Assembly (NCBI GenBank): GCA_041740995.1
Contig: JBGSKY010000076.1
Location: 1-42,016 of the forward strand
DNA: 42,016 nucleotides
Source of the DNA: JBGSKY01 sp041740995
Lineage (GTDB): Bacteria; Planctomycetota; Planctomycetia; Pirellulales; Pirellulaceae
Direction: 5' to 3'
Made by a program: the position numbers and the translations under genes. Numbering within the stretch: position 1 is the stretch's first letter; the number at the start of each line of letters is the position of its first letter. The notes under the pieces are model-generated. The model worked only from the letters and a program-made list of their open reading frames with translations, was not told the DNA's origin and made no database searches. This document shows positions 32,638 to 41,620 of this stretch, piece after piece.

Positions 32638-35600
32638 TCAAGGAGTTTGTGCCGGCGGCTGCTTACGGAACTCGCTTAACCATTGAAACACGACGTAAAA
32701 GACCGGGGTGACGAAGACAGCCAGGACTGTCGACGTGATCATGCCACCACAAACAGCAGTGCCCAACGAACGACGACTGGCCGCGGCTGCTCCCGTTGCA
32801 AATACCAGCGGAAGTACGCCGAGTATGAATGCAAATGAGGTCATCAAGATTGGGCGCAGTCGCATTCTTGCTGCTGCGGTGGCGGCCTCGCGAATTGGCT
32901 TGCCTTGGATTCGTAGATCACGCGCAAACTCGACAATCAAGATCGCATTCTTACTCGCCAAAGCGATGATTAAAACAAATCCAATTTGAACATAGGTGTT
33001 ATTATCCATTCCCACCAGCGATATCGCTGCGACGGTGCCAAGTAATCCGAGCGGCACAACCAAAATAACAGCGAATGGCAACACCCAACTCTCGTATAAG
33101 AAGGCCAGCACTAGATACACAATAAGCAACGCTAAGCCAAAAATGTATAATTCTTCGCCCTTCGCTTGGCTCTCCTGTAGCGAAACGCCGCTCCAGTCAA
33201 AGGCGATCGATTCGGGAAACGTTTCGTCGGCTAGACGTGACATCGTCTTCAATGCTTCGCCTGAGCTGATACCTGGTGCAGCCGATCCGGTGACGTTTGC
33301 GGCAGGATACAGATTAAATCGACGTATGATTTGTGGACCAAAGACTTCATCGATTGTCATCAAACTTCCAAGAGAGACCATCGATCCATTAAGATTGCGA
33401 ACATTCAATCGTCGTACATCGTCGACTTCATCGCGGTACGGTGCGTCGGCTTGTAAGGTGACTCGATACGTGCGACCGAACTTGTTGAAGTCGTTGACGT
33501 AAGCTGATCCCAGTGCGGCCTGCAATGTATTGAAGACATCGCCAAGTGGGACTTGCTTGCTAAGCACCTTGGCTCGATCTACGTCGGCATATAATTGCGG
33601 CACGCCGGCCCTGAAAGTCGAGTTAACGCGTTGCAGTTCTGGTTGCGTCGCCGCAGCAGCCAGCAGATTGTTCACTGCAGCTTGCAACTGGACAAGGCCT
33701 ACTCCACCGCGATCTTCTACTTGCATTTCAAATCCACCACTTGTACCAAGACCTTGAATGGCTGGCGGCGGGATCACCAAAATAAATGCGTCCTTGATGG
33801 CACCAAATTTTTGCGAGATTTGCGCTATCAGCGCCATTTGCTGAACATCGGGCGTCGTGCGTTCTTCCCAGTCTTTTAAACCGATGAACATCGTAGCTGC
33901 ATTGGATGACTGGCTACCTTCAAGCAACGATAAGCCGCCGAGCGTAAACCAAGTTTTGACGCCAGGTTGCTCTTTCATGATCGCATTCATCTGTTCGATC
34001 ACTTCGCGAGTTCGATCTTGTGAAGCTGCATCGGGCAATTGAATGGCGGTGATGAGATAGCCTTGATCTTCTGTCGGAAGGAATCCAGTTGGGACTTGTC
34101 GATACCACCACACAGTTGCCCCTACCGTCAGACCGAAAAGTACTAAAACGACCGGCCAAACTCGAATCAGGCCGCCGACACAAACAACATATGCAGATTC
34201 GATCCATCCAAATCCAGTATTGAACCAACGCGATAGGATGAATTTTTTCTTGCCGGGTTTGACCGGGCGCAGCCACAATGCACATTGAGCTGGCTTCAGC
34301 GTCAACGCGTTGATGGCACTCAGCAGTGCCGTTGCCGCGATCGTCAACGCAAATTGCCGATAAAGTTGTCCAGTGATGCCGCCTAAAAACGTCGTGGGAA
34401 TGAACACTGCCATCAGTACGGCGGTGATACCGATCACAGGTCCTGTCACTTCGCTCATTGCTCGAATTGTCGCTTCCTTTGGTGCTTCGCCTCGTTCGAT
34501 ATGATGCGAAGCGTTCTCGACAATCACAATCGCATCATCAACAACGATTCCGATCGCCAAGACCAAGCCAAACAAGGTTAGTAAGTTAACCGAGAAGCCC
34601 AGCAACGGCATGATGGCGAACGCGCCGATAATCGTGACCGGAACCGTTGTCGCCGGAATCAAGACCGCTCGCCAATCCTGTAGAAACACCAAGATCACGA
34701 TCAGAACTAATACACCGGCTTCAAAGAGCGTTTTGTAGACTTCGCTGATCGCAGAAGACACAAAGATTGTTGTGTCGAACGGCAAGTCATATTGTAAACC
34801 AGCCGGAAATTTCTCAGACAGTTTGACCATCGCCGCTTGCACACCACTGGCAACCTCGAGAGCATTCGCGCCTGGCAATTGATAGATCAGCACATTGGCT
34901 GTTGGAATGCCGCCTTTCTGTGCAAAAGTATCATAGATTTGTGCACCAAGTTCGATGCGAGCGACATCTCGGAGGTGTATCAATCCCCCGTCTTCGCCGA
35001 TTTTAACGATGATATCTTCGAATTGTTCGACCTCAGATAATCGACCCAGCGCAGTCATCGTGTATTGAAAAGCTTGGGGATTATCTAGAGGAGGCTGTGC
35101 GATCTGCCCTGCAGCAACTTGCACGTTTTGCTGTCGTAGTTCATTCTGCAAGTCTTGAAATGTAAGCCCTCGTGCGTCCAGTTTTCGTGGATCAGCCCAG
35201 ATGCGCATGCTGTAAGCACCTGCTCCGCTGACCGTCACGTCACCCACCCCATCAACGCGACTAATTTCGTCTTTCAAACGCAGCGTCGCGTAGTTGGAAA
35301 GGTATAAACTGTCAAACGTTTCGTTCGGTGAGGTCAGAGAGACAACTAGCAAGATGTTCGACGATTGCTTCTTCACCGAGATGCCTTGCTGGCGAACATC
35401 AGCAGGTAAGAACGGTTCCGCAAGGGCGACGCGATTCTGGACTAATACTTGCGCCTCTTCCAAATTCGTTCCCACTTCGAAAGTTACCGTCAACGAGTAG
35501 CTTCCGTTAGACGATGAAGTCGAAGTCATATACAGCATGTTCTCGACGCCGTTTATCTGCTGTTCCAGCGGAGCGGCCACTGTGTCGGACATGACCTGCG

Positions 35601-35763
35601 CACTTGCGCCAGGGTAGCTGGCTGTGACCTGGATCGTCGGCGGAGTTATATTTGGATAACGTTCGACTGGCAAATTCCACAGTCCAACGGCACCAAGGAT
35701 GACGGTCAACAGTGCGATCACGTTGGCCGCTACTGGACGATTGATAAAGAAGTTGGAAATCAC
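32638..35763 (-). CDS. RND-family efflux permease (HAE1/AcrB type)
   Basis: 1041 residues, normal for the family. N-terminal FFINRPVAANVIALLTVILG helix, PN1/PC periplasmic halves, 12 helices, and the proton-relay pair in GIVVDDAIVIVEN near 405. The start MISNFFINRP and the GFLPTEDQGYLITAIQLPDAASQDRT segment at the start of the second half are typical HAE1 features. It exports hydrophobic compounds from the inner membrane or periplasm using the proton gradient. It overlaps the adaptor gene by four bases and has no outer-membrane factor next to it, so it must use a channel encoded elsewhere. Substrate unknown. Confidence 0.95.
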   Translation of the reverse strand: MISNFFINRPVAANVIALLTVILGAVGLWNLPVERYPNITPPTIQVTASYPGASAQVMSDTVAAPLEQQINGVENMLYMTSTSSSNGSYSLTVTFEVGTNLEEAQVLVQNRVALAEPFLPADVRQQGISVKKQSSNILLVVSLTSPNETFDSLYLSNYATLRLKDEISRVDGVGDVTVSGAGAYSMRIWADPRKLDARGLTFQDLQNELRQQNVQVAAGQIAQPPLDNPQAFQYTMTALGRLSEVEQFEDIIVKIGEDGGLIHLRDVARIELGAQIYDTFAQKGGIPTANVLIYQLPGANALEVASGVQAAMVKLSEKFPAGLQYDLPFDTTIFVSSAISEVYKTLFEAGVLVLIVILVFLQDWRAVLIPATTVPVTIIGAFAIMPLLGFSVNLLTLFGLVLAIGIVVDDAIVIVENASHHIERGEAPKEATIRAMSEVTGPVIGITAVLMAVFIPTTFLGGITGQLYRQFALTIAATALLSAINALTLKPAQCALWLRPVKPGKKKFILSRWFNTGFGWIESAYVVCVGGLIRVWPVVLVLFGLTVGATVWWYRQVPTGFLPTEDQGYLITAIQLPDAASQDRTREVIEQMNAIMKEQPGVKTWFTLGGLSLLEGSQSSNAATMFIGLKDWEERTTPDVQQMALIAQISQKFGAIKDAFILVIPPPAIQGLGTSGGFEMQVEDRGGVGLVQLQAAVNNLLAAAATQPELQRVNSTFRAGVPQLYADVDRAKVLSKQVPLGDVFNTLQAALGSAYVNDFNKFGRTYRVTLQADAPYRDEVDDVRRLNVRNLNGSMVSLGSLMTIDEVFGPQIIRRFNLYPAANVTGSAAPGISSGEALKTMSRLADETFPESIAFDWSGVSLQESQAKGEELYIFGLALLIVYLVLAFLYESWVLPFAVILVVPLGLLGTVAAISLVGMDNNTYVQIGFVLIIALASKNAILIVEFARDLRIQGKPIREAATAAARMRLRPILMTSFAFILGVLPLVFATGAAAASRRSLGTAVCGGMITSTVLAVFVTPVFYVVFQWLSEFRKQPPAQTP

Positions 35764-36971
35764 TTGGGACCACCAACTTCCTTAACCACAGTTTTCTCGA
35801 TTGCACTTCCTGAGGCTTCACTCGCAACAAGTACATCGGCCCCTGGACGAATTTTTTGCAGTCCCGAAGTTACAACACATTGTCCCGCTTCGACGCCTTC
35901 ACGTATGACGGTCATGTTCCCTTGGATTGGACCAAGTTTCACAGCACGCCGAGCGACTTTGCTGTCGTCGCCGACAATCATCACATGTCTTCCTTGCTGA
36001 TCCATGGCAATGGCGACCGTCGGCACTAGAACTGCGTCATACTCGGCGCTAAACGGAACTTGGATTCTCGCAAACAATCCCGGTGAAAGTATTCGAGTAC
36101 TGTTCTCAAAAGTCGCTCGAACCCGAGTGTTTCCAGTACCAGGGTCCGTGACATTATTCACGAAGTCGATAACCCCTTCATGAGGAAATCCATCTTCATT
36201 TGCAAGCCCCAATCGAACGGTGATTTTTACCTCGCGAGCATTTTTGACTTTGCCATCGATCATTCGTGTGCGGTAGTCAAGAACAGACTGTTCGTCGACT
36301 TCGAAGTCCACATAAATCGGTTCAATTGCGACTACCGTCGTTAGGATAGTCGAGTCAGCGGCGACCAAATTACCCGCCGTGACCGCCGTTTGACCAAGCA
36401 ATCCGTCGATGGGTGAACGAACTTGGGTGTAATCGAGGTCCAATTGGTTGCGGGCAGAGGTTGCCTTAAGAGATTCGATTTGTCCCCTCAAATCGGCAGC
36501 ACTAGCAACTGATTGGTCGTACTCCGACCGACTGATCGAATTGCTGCTGAGCAACGATTCGCTGCGAGACAGTTCAGTGTTGGCTAGCTTGAGCCTTGCC
36601 TGGGCCGCGGCGAGCGAACCAAGCGATTGTTTCAAGGCAAGTTCGTAAGGTTGCGGGTCAATGACAAACAAGAGATCGCCTTTGGAAACTAGCTTACCCT
36701 CGTCGACTAGTACCTTGGGCATCGATTCCTGGTCAGTTCTCTTTCGTGGAGTTTGCAGCAAGTAACCACTGACACGGGCACGAACTTCCACCGATTCAAC
36801 CGCCGAAGTGCGCCCCGTAAATTCTCGATAGTCGACGATCTTTCGTGTTGCAGCTTCAGCCACTTCGACTTCCGGAGGCGGTGCGACGATTGCGGTGGGC
36901 GCAGCCTTATTGTTACAACCTAGAAAAAACAGGACGAAAGTGACGAAAGATAATGCAGGGAAATTTTTCAT
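35760..36971 (-). CDS. RND efflux periplasmic adaptor lipoprotein (MFP)
   Basis: 403 residues. Lipobox with Cys19 (FFLGCNN). Then the adaptor layout: beta-barrel start VDYREFTGRTSAVESVEVRA, a lipoyl half, an alpha-hairpin (QSLGSLAAAQARLKLANTELS...), second lipoyl half with DYTQVRSPIDGLLG, and a C-terminal barrel (GPIQGNMTVIREGVEAGQCV). It links the permease at 32638 to an outer-membrane channel. First gene of a two-gene operon; the region upstream is the pseudogene stretch, so its promoter should lie within 36972-37160. Confidence 0.93.
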   Translation of the reverse strand: MKNFPALSFVTFVLFFLGCNNKAAPTAIVAPPPEVEVAEAATRKIVDYREFTGRTSAVESVEVRARVSGYLLQTPRKRTDQESMPKVLVDEGKLVSKGDLLFVIDPQPYELALKQSLGSLAAAQARLKLANTELSRSESLLSSNSISRSEYDQSVASAADLRGQIESLKATSARNQLDLDYTQVRSPIDGLLGQTAVTAGNLVAADSTILTTVVAIEPIYVDFEVDEQSVLDYRTRMIDGKVKNAREVKITVRLGLANEDGFPHEGVIDFVNNVTDPGTGNTRVRATFENSTRILSPGLFARIQVPFSAEYDAVLVPTVAIAMDQQGRHVMIVGDDSKVARRAVKLGPIQGNMTVIREGVEAGQCVVTSGLQKIRPGADVLVASEASGSAIEKTVVKEVGGPK

Positions 36972-37162
36972 TGATGAATTGTACTCGATTGGGCAAGCGA
37001 TTTAACAACCACCCGGTCTTCGCTGCAAGCAAGTTTTAGGCCAATTTATTTATAAGATTGAAAGTCATGCTGGAAATGAAGAGTAGTTGCGTTACTGGGT
37101 CAATGATCGATGTCCATCGACGCCAGCGAAAATCTGTTGTCACGAATTTGATCGATTCCTAA

Positions 37163-37366
37163 TTGACATACGAAAAACGGGTTGCCACGCGAGCCTTCCT
37201 TTCCGACTTTGCGACTGAGGCGCTTGCAACGCAATTGAATATGAACCGTAACGCTGTTTACTAAGTGATCCACGAAGCGAGAGCCAAAACGAAAGATGGT
37301 TTCACCCGCGCAGGATTCACCAACGAGGATGTCTTGAAGGCGTTTGTTTGGGACAAGCTGTTATGA
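37163..37366 (+). pseudogene. remnant of an ECF-like sigma factor, region 4
   Basis: In one plus-strand frame from 37163 the DNA reads LTYEKRVATRAFLSDFATEA, then LATQLNMNRNAVY, a TAA at 37262-37264, then VIHEARAKTKDGFTRAGFTN and EDVLKAFVWDKLL with TGA at 37364. This matches the sigma-70 region 4 helix-turn-helix of planctomycete sigma factors (NRNAVYK-x-x-HEARAK). The TAA replaces the expected Lys, and the N-terminal part with region 2 is missing, so it is a decayed fragment. The stop overlaps the next gene's ATG by four bases, the classic sigma/anti-sigma arrangement. Confidence 0.7.
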
Positions 37367-37596
37367 AACTCCCTCAGCAACAAATATCGAACCTCATCGA
37401 GCTGACCGTCACGACTAAGAACGACAGTCTCGGCTGTGATCGATGTCTCGAGCTAGTAGAGCAATTCGCAAAACTGGAGCTCGACGGTACGGAACTGCCC
37501 GAAGCCCTGGAAGCCGTCCGAGTCCATCTCGCGCAGTGCAAATGCTGCTAAGATGAATACGAAGCTCTGATGATCGCGCTTCGTGAAATCGCTTGA
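37363..37596 (+). pseudogene. remnant of a zinc-finger anti-sigma factor
   Basis: The ATG at 37363 starts MKLPQQQISNLIELTVTTKN, then DSLGCDRCLELVEQFAKLEL and so on to AQCKCC, a TAA at 37549-37551, and in the same frame DEYEALMIALREIA to TGA at 37596. This is a planctomycete-type small anti-sigma factor: the CDRCLELV pair and CKCC pair resemble the zinc-finger cysteines. The TAA falls where family members usually have a charged residue, at the C-terminal end of the second Cys pair. The 62-residue product might still fold, but its sigma partner is also broken, so decay is the better reading. Confidence 0.65.
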
Positions 37597-37622
37597 AATT
37601 GTAGGCTCGAGGTTTTGCTGGG

Positions 37623-39485
37623 CTATTTAGCGAATTTTGGAACGCCAAGGTAGAGGAAGGTCTTTTCTTGCACGCCGTCTAAGTTCCGCGATTGACCGCT
37701 CCTTATTTCTTGGATTAACGATTCAAACGGATCGCCATTAAAACAAACTTCACTGAAGAAAGCGGACACCGACGAATCTCTGTTAATAAACATTGGAGCG
37801 AGCTTTCCGGCGGTTGTCGTGTAGCTGAATCCACCGAGGATCTCGCTTCGGCCACCGCTGCGAGTATCTAGCAGGGTGCCCCCTCGCTCGGTCTTGTAGC
37901 CAAGTATCCAAAGATCACTTCGATCATTGATAAGGTGTGTCCCCTGGTTCTCGATATTGAGTTGCCGAGCCCAAAGTTTTTGTTCTTTGATTGTCAGTTC
38001 GTGTGTGACCACGTCTTCGAAAAACCAATTGGCGCCTGCGGTTTTATCGGTGATAGAGAAGTCACAATCAGAAACACTACGAACCACCAGAGTCCTGTTC
38101 GTATGAACTTCAACGCCACCATCCACATGGGCCAGATGTTCGATCAATACTACCGGTGATTCTCCATCGACCAATCGGAAATCCGGTTCCAGACCTCGTC
38201 CATAGTTAATTTGGCCACCAAGTCCTACAAGTCGCCGAACCTTACCACGTACCACGACAGTCTTTTCCAGCTTGTAACTGCCGGGCAAGAAAACAGTGGT
38301 TGCACCGGAGTCGATTGCTTGTTGAATTGCGGATGCTGAATCTGCGACTCCTGTGGGGTCAGCACCGAAATCATCAACGACGGCCCATGAAGCTGGAGCA
38401 TCACGAGGAATTTCGGGAGCCTCTTTAACATTCAGTCGCAACGTCGAATGAAAAGATGGAAATGGACTGGTTGAGATGTGTGAATAGTATTCAGTAATAT
38501 CCGGGCCTTGGCTTCCAAGTTTGTCTTCGCCTGTGACACGAAACGCAGCAGCGCTATCTGGCGTTTGCGAGACATCACCCAAAGCACGTCCGTATCCATT
38601 GGTTTTGATATCGCGCAGGAAGATATGACCGCCGTTGAAATTCACCATAGCAGGTTTAGTTTTTGCGTCGCCTCGCCCGATCAGATTGGCCTCCAAGAGA
38701 CACAAACTTCCGTAGGTCATGATCGCAGGGACTTCGTTGTCAGAAATGAAACTACGGATACTTACGGACTGTCCTTCGTTGACAAATGCAATTTCTTTTT
38801 GCCCCTTCATCCGAATATGCTCGAAGACTTGACCGTTTACCGCGTGTGACGTTGTGATGCCGCGACGAAACCCAATGACGTCACAATGGCTTACGAGTAG
38901 CGGACCGTTCATATCGCTATGCCCCAGATCGAGACCGGTGTGGCCCACATCAGAATCATCTAGAAATCGACAATTGCGAACGGCACCCGAATTGTTGGAA
39001 TAGAATTGCAAAGCGATTGCGCCGAGATTGTTCTTACCGATATCGAATGTCAGATTCTCCACGTAGTTGTGGAACCAATCCGCAGAACCAAAGCCGCCAC
39101 ACCACATAATTGGCTGCGGTTGATCAGCATCGGTAAAGGTCGAATCCTTGAGCCTAATAATACACTTCTCTCGGGATTGGCCGCAGAGATAAGAGAATCC
39201 CCAATTGTCATGGCCCGCATAGCTTTTAGGCCATTTCAACGTGGAGCTTACGAGGTACGTCCCATTTGGAAAGTACAACACACGATGTTGCCCAACATTC
39301 TCGTTGATAGCACGTTGAATTGCCTCAAAGTCGTCTGAAACTCCATCACCCTTAGCGCCATACGGCGCTTGCTTTATATCAACGACGTTAGGGTGAGTCG
39401 GGAACACGATATCTTCAGCTTGCGCTATTCCAAGCGAGGTTACAACGAGAATCGTGATCACAAAAAATGTCGAGAAAAGTCTCAT
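37623..39485 (-). CDS. secreted pectate-lyase-fold (beta-helix) protein
   Basis: 620 residues from the ATG at 39485 (MRLFSTFFVITILVVTSLGI signal peptide, AGGAAA-like ribosome site); 49 extra residues of a longer frame are rejected. Two Pectate_lyase_3-type units: about 34-260, beginning VVDIKQAPYGAKGDGVSDDF with EAIQRAINENVGQHRVLYFP, and about 365-480, beginning WAVVDDFGADPTGVADSASAI with QQAIDSGATTVFLPGSYKL. Repeated short beta strands follow each. The family includes pectate lyases, polygalacturonases and GH28/55-type enzymes; catalytic residues cannot be assigned, so polysaccharide degradation is inferred. Likely exported and possibly part of algal polymer use. Confidence 0.82.
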   Translation of the reverse strand: MRLFSTFFVITILVVTSLGIAQAEDIVFPTHPNVVDIKQAPYGAKGDGVSDDFEAIQRAINENVGQHRVLYFPNGTYLVSSTLKWPKSYAGHDNWGFSYLCGQSREKCIIRLKDSTFTDADQPQPIMWCGGFGSADWFHNYVENLTFDIGKNNLGAIALQFYSNNSGAVRNCRFLDDSDVGHTGLDLGHSDMNGPLLVSHCDVIGFRRGITTSHAVNGQVFEHIRMKGQKEIAFVNEGQSVSIRSFISDNEVPAIMTYGSLCLLEANLIGRGDAKTKPAMVNFNGGHIFLRDIKTNGYGRALGDVSQTPDSAAAFRVTGEDKLGSQGPDITEYYSHISTSPFPSFHSTLRLNVKEAPEIPRDAPASWAVVDDFGADPTGVADSASAIQQAIDSGATTVFLPGSYKLEKTVVVRGKVRRLVGLGGQINYGRGLEPDFRLVDGESPVVLIEHLAHVDGGVEVHTNRTLVVRSVSDCDFSITDKTAGANWFFEDVVTHELTIKEQKLWARQLNIENQGTHLINDRSDLWILGYKTERGGTLLDTRSGGRSEILGGFSYTTTAGKLAPMFINRDSSVSAFFSEVCFNGDPFESLIQEIRSGQSRNLDGVQEKTFLYLGVPKFAK

Positions 39486-39701
39486 GCCAATTTCCTGATT
39501 GGAGAACCACTGAATTGATCGATCACTTCGCAGTATAGCTTCGCAATCTGCGAACTGAGTATTTCCGAGCTTGTAAGCCTGATCGCCACTGGAACGTTGC
39601 CAAGATGCTCTTTTGAAGCGAGCGTTAGACACTGTTTGGCTTCAAAGAAAATTTGTGAGACTCCCGCAGCAGCGTTGTGAACATGTGTTAGAGCCAGTCG
39701 G

Positions 39702-40724
39702 TCAATTCTGGTTACGCACGCGTTGAAATTGCGAGCCCCCTAAAACCGCCAATTGCAGAATGGTATAGACTGCAAGTATTCCGATTCCATAGGGAAATGC
39801 CGTGTCAAATCCCACGTCCCGAACAGCAACTGGGCCCAGGATGTTGTCAGGTGACTCGGGCAAAAATCGGACATTCACTTCATCGCCCAGTTTGGGTGGC
39901 GTCAAGAACTGCATGTGACCAAGCGTTTCGCGATGCTCATTACCACCTGCGTCGCTGAAACTCACTGTAACAGTGCTTGGCAGAACACTGGGTGGAGGCG
40001 GGTCCAAAGCGACGACTACTGCTGGCACCTCAATAGCCGCGTCCCATCGTCGTTGCAATTGAATCGCCCACCAAATTAAAACGCCTATCGAACAGATGAG
40101 CATGAGATGAAGCGGTGCGCTCAAAATTGACTTGCCTTTGCTTTTGACGGTAGTCAACGAGGCGGCGGGCAGTTCGCGAACCTCGGATAACAACTGTTGC
40201 TCCTTGGTCCATGGTCCACTGCCGGAACGAGGGGATTGAGCGGGAGCACACAAATGAACGGTCGCCACTAGTCCATCGCGAAGAGTGAATCCTAGACCGA
40301 GCCCAGAGATCCAGATCGTTCCTCGCGCAAGCAGCTCGCGACTTTGCGCAGTTGTTTTACCCGTGGAAACAAGATCTGATATTTCGTCCTCGGTCTCGAT
40401 GCTGTGCCAAAGCGTTTCCTTGCGCGGAACCTTGAACAGCCCAACGATCTCATGCGCTCGCTTTCCGATCACAACCAGTGAGCCAAATCGAAGGCGTTCA
40501 TCGGAAACATCGATCCTGACAAGCGTCCGAGGGTTGGCTTGCGAAAAAATCAATTGAATTCCGATTTCTGATAACGGAACTATGCCTGATCGGTCCAGCG
40601 TCAGTCGATCCACATCAACGCGATGTTCTCGCAATACTTCGAGCAGGGCATCATATGCGGTCCCGAGAACCAGCGGTCCCATGCCGACTCCTAAGTCAAC
40701 CGACCAAAACGCATCACTTTTCAT
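39702..40724 (-). CDS. membrane protein with DUF3592-like C-terminal region
   Basis: 340 residues from the ATG at 40724, four bases after the upstream stop. The N-terminal 210 residues (MKSDAFWSVDLGVGMGPLVL...) are soluble and unrecognised; they contain a repeated pattern of short beta strands (GIQLIFS, LRFGSLVVIG). A membrane helix (about 230-250) precedes a DUF3592-like extracytoplasmic part (VVALDPPPPSVLPSTVTVSF onward, LGDEVNVRFLPESPDN) and a final helix GIGILAVYTILQLAVLGG. DUF3592 has no known function. Cotranscribed with the WG-repeat lipoprotein and the membrane protein upstream. Confidence 0.6.
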   Translation of the reverse strand: MKSDAFWSVDLGVGMGPLVLGTAYDALLEVLREHRVDVDRLTLDRSGIVPLSEIGIQLIFSQANPRTLVRIDVSDERLRFGSLVVIGKRAHEIVGLFKVPRKETLWHSIETEDEISDLVSTGKTTAQSRELLARGTIWISGLGLGFTLRDGLVATVHLCAPAQSPRSGSGPWTKEQQLLSEVRELPAASLTTVKSKGKSILSAPLHLMLICSIGVLIWWAIQLQRRWDAAIEVPAVVVALDPPPPSVLPSTVTVSFSDAGGNEHRETLGHMQFLTPPKLGDEVNVRFLPESPDNILGPVAVRDVGFDTAFPYGIGILAVYTILQLAVLGGSQFQRVRNQN

Positions 40725-40728
40725 TGCA

Positions 40729-41619
40729 CTACTCGGGAACTTCCATGCCGTTAGGATCGATAAAAAACGATCGGCCATTGTGTGAAACTTTAGCTTTGCC
40801 CCGATCAAAGACTTCTGCATCGTCGTACATGACCGGAATTACGACTTTTGCGTATTCGTCAAGGAATCCATGCCGTTCATTCCTGACCACGGGAATTCGC
40901 TTGACCGCAGGATCGTAATAGCCCACGTAGTCGTAGATTAGCTCCCCGATCAGATTCCCGTTTAAATCTACGAAGCCGCTTCGATACTCCTCTCCCTCAA
41001 TCTTGGTCACTTGCCAACACCATGGACTTTGCGGGTTGACTTGGTCGTAGTTCAGATCTGCGATCGCCTCCCCCTGAGTGTCGATGATTCGGTAGCGGCC
41101 CTCATTCTTGATCAATGCTCGATCATTATGGAAGGACTCTGCGAATTCGAAATCCGCGTTGAATGCTTTTTCAAAATTGGCGTCAATGTAAAACCGACAA
41201 TCATTGACGCTTACCAAAGCGAATCCACATTGATATGGCTCGGCATATTGAAAGCCCTCGACGCTGTCGAGATCGCCAAAGGAAACAAATCCTTGATTCA
41301 AAGGGACAAACAAAAACTTGCGTTCAATCTGCACCAATGCAAGTTGACCGGAAATGTCGATCACGAGGATACGCGAACTCGGTTGAACAACTTCATTGCC
41401 TTGCGCGTCGACAATCCCTTCTTGATAGTTGTCTCGGCCGCGAATAGTGATTTTGGCAAAACCAAATTCATTTCGAGGACCGGTCTCAATTTCCTTCGAA
41501 CTTGATGATTGCATACCTACCTCGACACGGTCGCCTGATGGTTGGCCCTTGTTACCGCTACAGCCTACGATTGCTACGATGACTGCTACGATCGCAAAAT
41601 TACAGCGGCACAAGTTCAT
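40729..41619 (-). CDS. WG-repeat-like lipoprotein
   Basis: 296 residues. Lipobox with Cys20 (VAIVGCSGN). The mature part has several repeats of about 40 residues with G-F-x-D/N-x-x-G (EGIVDAQGNEVVQP, YRIIDTQGEAIADL, SGFVDLNGNLIGEL, HGFLDEYAKVVIPV, SFFIDPNGMEVPE), as in WG beta-propeller-like proteins. These often mediate protein contact or sense cell-surface conditions; a toxin-immunity or surface role is possible but unproven. It starts one base after the membrane protein's stop at 41621 and ends four bases before the DUF3592-like gene, so the three form an operon. Confidence 0.75.
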   Translation of the reverse strand: MNLCRCNFAIVAVIVAIVGCSGNKGQPSGDRVEVGMQSSSSKEIETGPRNEFGFAKITIRGRDNYQEGIVDAQGNEVVQPSSRILVIDISGQLALVQIERKFLFVPLNQGFVSFGDLDSVEGFQYAEPYQCGFALVSVNDCRFYIDANFEKAFNADFEFAESFHNDRALIKNEGRYRIIDTQGEAIADLNYDQVNPQSPWCWQVTKIEGEEYRSGFVDLNGNLIGELIYDYVGYYDPAVKRIPVVRNERHGFLDEYAKVVIPVMYDDAEVFDRGKAKVSHNGRSFFIDPNGMEVPE

Positions 41620-41620
41620 G

